From positions 28,956-38,730 of the forward strand of contig DLOP01000031.1 of NCBI GenBank assembly GCA_002478505.1: a DNA stretch of 9,775 nucleotides, in the 5' to 3' direction. The DNA comes from Lachnospiraceae bacterium UBA7481. GTDB taxonomy: Bacteria > Bacillota > Clostridia > Lachnospirales > Lachnospiraceae. Of the stretch, positions 5,258-9,775 are shown in pieces. Below the pieces are notes generated by a model. It was not told the origin of the DNA, searched no databases, and saw nothing but the letters and a program-made list of their open reading frames with translations. Both the position numbers and the translations under genes were made by a program. Each line of letters starts with the position of its first letter. Position 1 is the stretch's first letter.

Positions 5258-5274
5258 GAGGAGAATTCAAACCT

Positions 5275-7092
5275 ATGGCAATCGGCTATTTAAGTATACA
5301 GGCACGGACAGCCAATGACGCCGTACCCCTTGAAGGCGTATCGGTTAAGGTCTTGGACGATGCAGGAAATGCAGTCTATACGTTGACCACCGATGAAAAC
5401 GGCGAAACACAGACTGTCCCATTAGAAACCGTCGATAAAAGTTTTTCCCAGAATCCTTATTATTCGGGGACTCCGTATATTAACTATAATGTATTGGCAC
5501 AGGCAGCGGGATTTAACAACCTTTATATTTCTAATATTCCTATTTTTGACGGTGAAACGGCAATGCTTCCGCTGACTTTGATCCCGATGCAGGAATTGCA
5601 GCGCAGTCCGGCACAGGCTGAAATCAATATTGGCGGACCGGCTATTTCCATGCCGGTGCGGCGGAATCAGGAAGGCTCCGTAGCATCGCCGTACGTGCTG
5701 CGTCAGGTTGTAATACCCAATCCCATCACGGTACATCTTGGCGCGCCAGGCGCATCCGCTTCCAATGTACAGGTCTCATTTCCTGACTATGTGAAAAATG
5801 TAGCAAGCAGTGAAATATACCCGACCTGGCCCGAGGCTGCCCTGACCGCCAACATCTACGCCATCATTACTTTTGCCCTCAACCGCGTTTATACGGAATG
5901 GTACAGAAGCCGCGGCTACAGCTTTGATATCACGAACAATACCGCCTACGACCAGTATTTTGTCTACGGGCGGCCGATTTACGACTCCATCAGCCGGATC
6001 GTTGACCGGATCTTTAATGAATATGTCCGCAGACAGGGACAAAACGCTCCCTACTTTACCTCCTTCTGCAACGGAACCACTTCCACCTGCAGCGGATTGT
6101 CGCAGTGGGGAACTGTTACGCTTGCAGACCGCGGACTGACACCGATACAGATCCTCCGCTCCTACTATCCGGACGATATAGAAATTGCAGAAACCAACAT
6201 TGTGACAGGCGTTCTTTCCTCCTATCCCGGAAGTCCCTTGAAAACAGGAAGTAGCGGACTGAACGTACAGACCGTACAGACCTATTTAAACCGTATCAGG
6301 AAAAATTATCCTGCCATTCCCACCATTACGGACGAGACCGGGACCTTTGGCAACAGCACCAAAAATGCCGTGGCAAAATTCCAGAGTATTTTCGGTCTCC
6401 AATCCGACGGCATTGTGGGCAAATCCACCTGGTATAAGCTTTCAAGCCTGTATTCCTCTGTGACCAGACTTGCCGAATTAGACAGCGAAGGGGATACCCT
6501 TGGCATAGGAACGGTTCCCCCATCCTCCATTCTCCGTCAGGGGTCAAGAGGGCAGGATGTCATTACCCTGCAATATCTGTTAAACGTGATCTCAGAATAT
6601 TATCCCGGTATTCCCGCGCCGACACAGGACGGTATCTTCGGCAGCGGAACACGTCAGGCTGTCATAGACTTTCAGGAGGCTATGCAGCTTTCTCCTGACG
6701 GCACGGTAGGACCTCTCACATGGCAGGCTCTTTATAAGGTATATCTGGGAATCGTGCAGAACATTCCCCCGACGGGATCCGGGGAGGACACATTTGAATA
6801 TGTAGTGAAGGCAGGCGACAGCCTGTGGCTGATTGCCAGAAGATACAACACGACGGTTGACACCATCAAAAGTATAAACGGATTAACAAATAACATGATC
6901 ACTACCGGACAGATTTTAAAAATACCGGCAGGACAGAACGCCCCTTATATCGAATATACCGTACAGTCCGGAGACAGCCTCTGGCTGATTGCCAGAAAAT
7001 ACGGTACGACCGTTGACGCCATCAAGACTTTAAACGGGTTGACCAGTGACCAGCTGAATATCGGGCAGGTACTGCGTATCCCCGAAGTCTGA
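5275..7092 (+). CDS. SleC-like spore cortex-lytic transglycosylase with tandem PG-binding and LysM modules
   Basis: The 605-residue modular protein probably cuts spore cortex peptidoglycan. Order: residues 1-105 a beta-rich carboxypeptidase-regulatory/CNA-B-like domain (GYLSIQARTANDAVPLEGVSVKVLDDAGNAVYTLTTDENGE); about 140-310 a SpoIID/SleC-type lytic transglycosylase domain, with VASSEIYPTWPEAALTANIYAIITFALNR placing E180 at the catalytic Glu of SpoIID, then TAYDQYFVYGR, two cysteines (C265, C272) and GLSQWG (274-279); about 322-392 and 418-490 two PG_binding_1 domains (TGSSGLNVQTVQTYLNRI, QGSRGQDVITLQYLLNVI); about 509-551 and 561-603 two LysM domains starting (A/S)GDSLWLIAR. No N-terminal signal peptide is visible, which suits a protein made in the mother cell and placed on the forespore, or an enzyme with a separate export route. 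C. perfringens SleC (about 440 residues) has one PG-binding domain and, as far as I recall, no LysM. The start follows GAGGAGA at 5258-5264. Monocistronic. Confidence 0.85.
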   Translation: MAIGYLSIQARTANDAVPLEGVSVKVLDDAGNAVYTLTTDENGETQTVPLETVDKSFSQNPYYSGTPYINYNVLAQAAGFNNLYISNIPIFDGETAMLPLTLIPMQELQRSPAQAEINIGGPAISMPVRRNQEGSVASPYVLRQVVIPNPITVHLGAPGASASNVQVSFPDYVKNVASSEIYPTWPEAALTANIYAIITFALNRVYTEWYRSRGYSFDITNNTAYDQYFVYGRPIYDSISRIVDRIFNEYVRRQGQNAPYFTSFCNGTTSTCSGLSQWGTVTLADRGLTPIQILRSYYPDDIEIAETNIVTGVLSSYPGSPLKTGSSGLNVQTVQTYLNRIRKNYPAIPTITDETGTFGNSTKNAVAKFQSIFGLQSDGIVGKSTWYKLSSLYSSVTRLAELDSEGDTLGIGTVPPSSILRQGSRGQDVITLQYLLNVISEYYPGIPAPTQDGIFGSGTRQAVIDFQEAMQLSPDGTVGPLTWQALYKVYLGIVQNIPPTGSGEDTFEYVVKAGDSLWLIARRYNTTVDTIKSINGLTNNMITTGQILKIPAGQNAPYIEYTVQSGDSLWLIARKYGTTVDAIKTLNGLTSDQLNIGQVLRIPEV

Positions 7093-7118
7093 CAGAGTCT
7101 GACCGTCTGCGGGACATG

Positions 7119-7160
7119 AAAAAAGAGCCGCAACCCGATAACGCCAGATCCGGCTGCGGC
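7119..7160 (-). terminator. Intrinsic terminator of the minus-strand Xre gene
   Basis: On the minus strand GCCGCAGCC (7160-7152) pairs with GGTTGCGGC (7135-7127) to give a 9-bp stem with one G-U pair, followed by TCTTTTTT (7126-7119). It begins 3 nt after the Xre stop. On the plus strand the same stem lacks a T-run, so it may only weakly stop transcripts of the converging SleC-like gene. Confidence 0.8.
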
Positions 7161-7163
7161 AGC

Positions 7164-7412
7164 TTACTCGCTTTCAATATTACAGAACCCTCTTTCCTGT
7201 ACAACCTGATCCCGCTGAAACTCCAGCAGATCGCCGGGCTGGCAGTCCAACACGTCGCAGATCGCGTTTAAAGTGGAAAATCTGATCGCGCTAACCTTCC
7301 CTGTCTTAATATTAGAAAGGTTCACATTGGCAATCCCTACTTTCTCCGCCAGTTCGTTCAATGAAATCTTTCGATCCGCCATCATTCTGTCAAGTCTTAA
7401 AATAATCGCCAT
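7164..7412 (-). CDS. Small Xre/Cro-CI family helix-turn-helix regulator
   Basis: The 82-residue DNA-binding protein is one HTH domain: MAIILRLDRMMADRKISLNELAEKVGIANVNLSNIKTGKVSAIRFSTLNAICDVLDCQPGDLLEF. The HTH lies at about residues 17-38 (SLNELAEKVGI-ANVNLSNIKTGK), and the end (LDCQPGDLLE) is the standard close of this fold. The last 18 residues are a polar tail. It belongs to the short YozG-type group that commonly sits directly after a DUF2975 membrane gene, as it does here 64 nt upstream on the same strand. AAAGGA lies 12 nt before its ATG, a long spacing, so translation may be modest. It is probably co-transcribed with the DUF2975 gene and controls it or itself. The ligand is unknown. 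Confidence 0.9.
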   Translation of the reverse strand: MAIILRLDRMMADRKISLNELAEKVGIANVNLSNIKTGKVSAIRFSTLNAICDVLDCQPGDLLEFQRDQVVQERGFCNIESE

Positions 7413-7476
7413 ATGGGCATCTATTCCTTTCTCTGATTTCCATGCCGCCTCATTGCGGCTTCAATCCGGATTTCTC
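7413..7476 (-). other. Short spacer between DUF2975 gene and Xre gene
   Basis: The 64-nt spacer holds a small hairpin on the minus strand (GCCGC...GCGGC, arms near 7453-7438) and the Xre ribosome binding site. There is no T-run after the hairpin, so it is not a terminator. It might tune expression of the second gene. Confidence 0.35.
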
Positions 7477-8031
7477 TTATAAAGTCTCATCGAACTGCTT
7501 CTGAAGCACACATCCATATTCAAAGATCATGAATATGCCCCACAAGGAAACAGCCACGAGCGCGCCAACCAAAAAACCACTTTGCAGCACCAGAAAAATC
7601 GATATCAGCACAAATACGATCTTTATATTCTTTATGACTGCCGGACGAAACGGCGAATCGCTCTCCTTGAGCGCCTTAAATATCTTTGCCACAAAATGCA
7701 GAACCACCGCAAAAGCGGCCATTACGACGGCAAGCGCAAGAAGATTTACGCCAAACCCGGCAGCCTGGGATTCTGTATTACGCTTTAAATCAACAATACC
7801 TGACATCAATCCACCCTCAAAACAAATTGCCGCTGGTATTTGCTGTTCTACAGACCAATTCACACCAACTAATTTTTGGTCAAAATAATCACCCATCCAG
7901 ATCATGAAACAGCCGACCAAAAATGCACCAACAGCATAGACAATCAGTAAGATCTGTATAACACTAAAAAAAATCAATGCTTCGCTGCTGATTTTCCGTA
8001 TCTTTTGGATCTTTGCATTACTCCCATTCAT
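7477..8031 (-). CDS. DUF2975 family membrane protein
   Basis: The 184-residue protein has four predicted helices, about residues 17-46, 93-116, 133-150 and 153-172. The loop between helices 2 and 3 carries KALKESDSPFRPAVIKNIKI (118-137), the -SPF- signature loop of DUF2975, and the end EYGCVLQKQFDETL is the usual C-terminus (a helix leaving the membrane, then -DETL). A 46-residue outward loop follows helix 1. No enzymatic residues are evident and the molecular role of DUF2975 is not known to me. Its constant partner is an Xre regulator like the one downstream, so it may sense or respond to a membrane state, or antagonise the regulator. The ATG at 8031 follows GAGGGAAG with about 4 nt spacing. 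The gene lies 89 nt downstream of the larger membrane gene on the same strand. Confidence 0.85.
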   Translation of the reverse strand: MNGSNAKIQKIRKISSEALIFFSVIQILLIVYAVGAFLVGCFMIWMGDYFDQKLVGVNWSVEQQIPAAICFEGGLMSGIVDLKRNTESQAAGFGVNLLALAVVMAAFAVVLHFVAKIFKALKESDSPFRPAVIKNIKIVFVLISIFLVLQSGFLVGALVAVSLWGIFMIFEYGCVLQKQFDETL

Positions 8032-8120
8032 TTTCTTCCCTCATTTCTTTTTTCAGTTTGCTTTCTGAAGATATAAAAACGCCAAAGCGCCGCATCTTTA
8101 CCCGTCCGGTTTTTGATCCA
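8032..8120 (-). other. Spacer between the large membrane gene and the DUF2975 gene
   Basis: On the minus strand a short GCGC-TTTG-GCGT hairpin is followed by TTTTTATAT. This is either a weak terminator of the upstream gene or a -10-like sequence for the DUF2975 gene. No convincing -35 is present, so whether the two genes share a transcript is open. Confidence 0.3.
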
Positions 8121-9590
8121 TCATTTTTCTGCACGGTAAACAAAAATATGTGTCCAGAAACTTATATTTTTTATATCTACATTTTCTAAACTCCAAAAAT
8201 AGACCGGCACATCATTGATATATATTACCCGGTCAAGTTGTTGTATGTTGATCAGCTCGTCGTCAATTTTAATGTTTTCACCCAACGGATAAAAACAAAT
8301 ACCGACATATTCCGCATCTTCCCGGTAAAAAATATCATGTTTCTTATAAAATCCGGTGATCAAACGCCCTATATCACACCCTGTAAAAAAATCTTCTTCT
8401 CCTTCCTTCACTTCCGGAAAATTGCTCCTTCTCAAAAAACTAAATCCCTCACGGTAAGACTTTATTAATCTGTAATGATTAGCTGTTTCCTCGAAAAGAC
8501 AATATGCTACATATTCCCCATCATACAAAATCGCCATCTCATAATCATCAATCTCTTTTTGATAAATCACAACCAGTTCATCCTGCGGGCAAAAATATTT
8601 TTTACTATATATCTCCTCAATACTTTTCCCACGCATGAAATAACGATGGGCTCCAAGCCATATCATTATCAACAGACCACAGACCGCAAAAATGATGGCC
8701 ACCATTTTATAGAAATTACGTTCATATTTTTTTGATTGCCCCGCAATATTATTATCATATAAATTTTTTTCAGGGATTTGTTCCATCAGCTCATTTGCCA
8801 GCTTGACATACTTTGAGTTTCCGCCATATTCAGCAGCAATTTTCAATTCTTTAAACGCTTCTTCATACCTGCCAAGGCAATAGCAGCACCACCCGCAATA
8901 ATAGGCATTGACCACCTGTTTCAAAGTCGACTGGTCTCTTTTTGGCTCTGTCCTTATAAATTCAAGCATATCTTCCCACCGTTCTTCTATTCGATATCGA
9001 CGAAAGCTGATTCCTCTTTGATATGCCTGTTTTATTTCGTCACGCTTAACGCTTATCGATGCCAGCAGATTTTCTGCGTTCTCCAATTCCGTATGTAAAG
9101 GCTCTGTTATATTCACTGCCATTAAATAGTCAATATAATAAAGCTGTATCTCTATTCTTTGCAAAGGTTTTAAGCGGCTCTCCAACTGATGAAGTTCCTC
9201 TATCTCCCGCCTGCATTCATCATACTTTCCCAATACCAGCTCGTCATACAGTAACTCCTTATGCAAATCTACCGCTTTTTTATTCCTCTTAAGCGCCCTT
9301 AAATAATATTGTTCATACGCTAAAATGTCGCATTGTTCATATTTGATCCAATGCATCCACAGAAGCGATACAAATAAAACTGGGATATCCGCAAATAAAA
9401 TTATGGGAGAATATGAACCGTTCAAATAGGAAAGAGCCCTATGAAAACCGTGGCTTTGCAAGAGCAAATTACCAATATTAGCAATAAAATTAATACTGCA
9501 GAAAGAAAAAATTATAACACAAAATAAAATAATAATTTCTAATATACATAATATTTTATAATTTTTATTTTTTCCGTTCTTTTCAGCCAT
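8121..9590 (-). CDS. Unrecognised membrane protein with TPR-like cytoplasmic region and extracytoplasmic C-terminal domain
   Basis: I do not recognise this 489-residue protein. A lysine-rich start (MAEKNGKNKNYK) precedes two hydrophobic helices at about 13-44 and 61-82. Then come about 200 residues of helical, charged sequence that behaves like TPR repeats, clearest at about 229-256 (AYYCGWCCYCLGRYEEAFKELKIAAEYG) and 105-135 (LGKYDECRREIEELHQLE follows the same pattern). A third helix at about 293-315 (FYKMVAIIFAVCGLLIMIWLGA) leads to a 174-residue C-terminal part rich in acidic and aromatic residues (YFCPQDELVVIYQKEIDDYEMAILYDGEYVAYCLFEE...). The positive-inside pattern puts the TPR region in the cytoplasm and the tail outside. 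ATG 9590 is chosen because GGGGAGG (9606-9600) sits 9 nt before it; a TTG at 9617 would place that site inside the gene. The layout suggests a scaffold or signal-transducing protein; function unknown. Confidence 0.75.
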   Translation of the reverse strand: MAEKNGKNKNYKILCILEIIILFCVIIFSFCSINFIANIGNLLLQSHGFHRALSYLNGSYSPIILFADIPVLFVSLLWMHWIKYEQCDILAYEQYYLRALKRNKKAVDLHKELLYDELVLGKYDECRREIEELHQLESRLKPLQRIEIQLYYIDYLMAVNITEPLHTELENAENLLASISVKRDEIKQAYQRGISFRRYRIEERWEDMLEFIRTEPKRDQSTLKQVVNAYYCGWCCYCLGRYEEAFKELKIAAEYGGNSKYVKLANELMEQIPEKNLYDNNIAGQSKKYERNFYKMVAIIFAVCGLLIMIWLGAHRYFMRGKSIEEIYSKKYFCPQDELVVIYQKEIDDYEMAILYDGEYVAYCLFEETANHYRLIKSYREGFSFLRRSNFPEVKEGEEDFFTGCDIGRLITGFYKKHDIFYREDAEYVGICFYPLGENIKIDDELINIQQLDRVIYINDVPVYFWSLENVDIKNISFWTHIFVYRAEK

Positions 9591-9599
9591 TACCCATAA

Positions 9600-9606
9600 C
9601 CTCCCC
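9600..9606 (-). promoter_or_regulatory. Ribosome binding site fixing the start of the TPR-like membrane protein
   Basis: GGGGAGG on the minus strand ends 9 nt before ATG 9590. An upstream in-frame TTG (9617) has no site of its own. Confidence 0.85.
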
Positions 9607-9675
9607 TCTTCTTCCAAAAGGCCTGTTTTATTGTCGGATAGCGCCCTGTGAATATAAGGAAACCCTTACGAGGAA

Positions 9676-9704
9676 ATAATAACATAAAGAAAAATGTTTA
9701 TCAA
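9676..9704 (-). promoter_or_regulatory. Sigma-A promoter of the TPR-like membrane protein gene
   Basis: On the minus strand TTGATA (9704-9699) and TATTAT (9681-9676) are separated by exactly 17 nt. The predicted start lies near 9670, giving a leader of about 80 nt. The spacing and element quality make this one of the clearest promoters in the window. Confidence 0.75.
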
Positions 9705-9712
9705 CAACAATT

Positions 9713-9727
9713 TAACGATTATCGTTA
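9713..9727. promoter_or_regulatory. Perfect 7-1-7 palindrome upstream of the promoter
   Basis: TAACGAT-T-ATCGTTA is a perfect 15-bp inverted repeat with a single central base, 8 bp upstream of the -35 at 9704. The 7-1-7 layout is that of Fur-family operators, but the sequence is not the canonical Fur, PerR or Zur box as I know them. It may serve this gene or one beyond the right edge. Confidence 0.5.
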
Positions 9728-9775
9728 TATTATTCACGAAAATCATTATTTATCTACATCCTGACGATCTGCCAA

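Noticed and set aside
5422..6547. Several antisense frames within the SleC-like gene
   Set aside because: They lie opposite a domain-rich coding sequence, lack ribosome binding sites and show shadow-type composition.
6823..7080. DNA repeat within the 3' part of the SleC-like gene, considered as a mobile or recombination repeat
   Set aside because: It is explained by the tandem LysM domains, which share about two-thirds of their residues.
9591..9617. TTG start for the TPR-like membrane protein at 9617
   Set aside because: The frame would include the GGGGAGG site used by ATG 9590, and no site precedes the TTG.
9638..9660. Plus-strand promoter TTGTCG-16-TATAAG toward the right edge
   Set aside because: The elements are only partial matches and no gene start is visible downstream within the window.

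Overview
The window looks like chromosomal DNA of a spore-forming, low-to-moderate-GC Firmicute, most likely a Clostridia/Lachnospiraceae-type gut anaerobe. This rests on strong AGGAGG-type ribosome binding sites, a YtrA-type GntR/ABC operon, an ECF sigma factor followed by a short membrane-anchored partner, a DUF2975/Xre pair, and a SleC-like spore cortex-lytic protein. The taxon is an inference from gene content; there is no rRNA or other marker. I see no tRNA, rRNA, CRISPR array or insertion sequence.

Layout. (1) Positions 1-662, minus strand: an ECF-type sigma factor translationally overlapping the 5' end of a probable membrane-anchored anti-sigma-like gene that runs off the left edge. 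(2) Positions 864-1778, plus: a fructosamine/ketosamine-3-kinase family protein, divergent from the sigma factor. (3) Positions 1773-1977, minus: a frameshifted, start-less remnant of a small membrane protein. (4) Positions 2061-2689, plus: a compact AT-rich VapBC toxin-antitoxin module with its own promoter and two dyads over the promoter and leader. (5) Positions 2791-5165, plus: a YtrA-like GntR repressor (TTG start), an ABC ATPase and an eight-helix permease. It has a near-ideal sigma-A promoter followed directly by a 23-bp near-perfect palindrome, the likely auto-operator. (6) Positions 5275-7092, plus: a 605-residue SpoIID/SleC-type lytic transglycosylase with two PG_binding_1 and two LysM modules, behind a promoter that could be read by a mother-cell sporulation sigma factor. 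(7) Positions 7164-9590, minus: an Xre-family regulator, a DUF2975 membrane protein and a 489-residue three-helix membrane protein with a TPR-like cytoplasmic region and an unrecognised extracytoplasmic domain. The last of these has a clear promoter and a 7-1-7 palindrome upstream.

How they fit together: most units are separate regulatory cassettes, each with its own regulator (sigma/anti-sigma, VapB/VapC, YtrA-like/ABC, Xre/DUF2975), placed next to a sugar-amine repair kinase and a germination-type hydrolase. I found no convincing new multi-gene defence or mobile system. The most unusual items are the unrecognised TPR-like membrane protein with its 7-1-7 dyad, the modular SleC-like enzyme, and the remnants flanking the toxin-antitoxin and ABC units.
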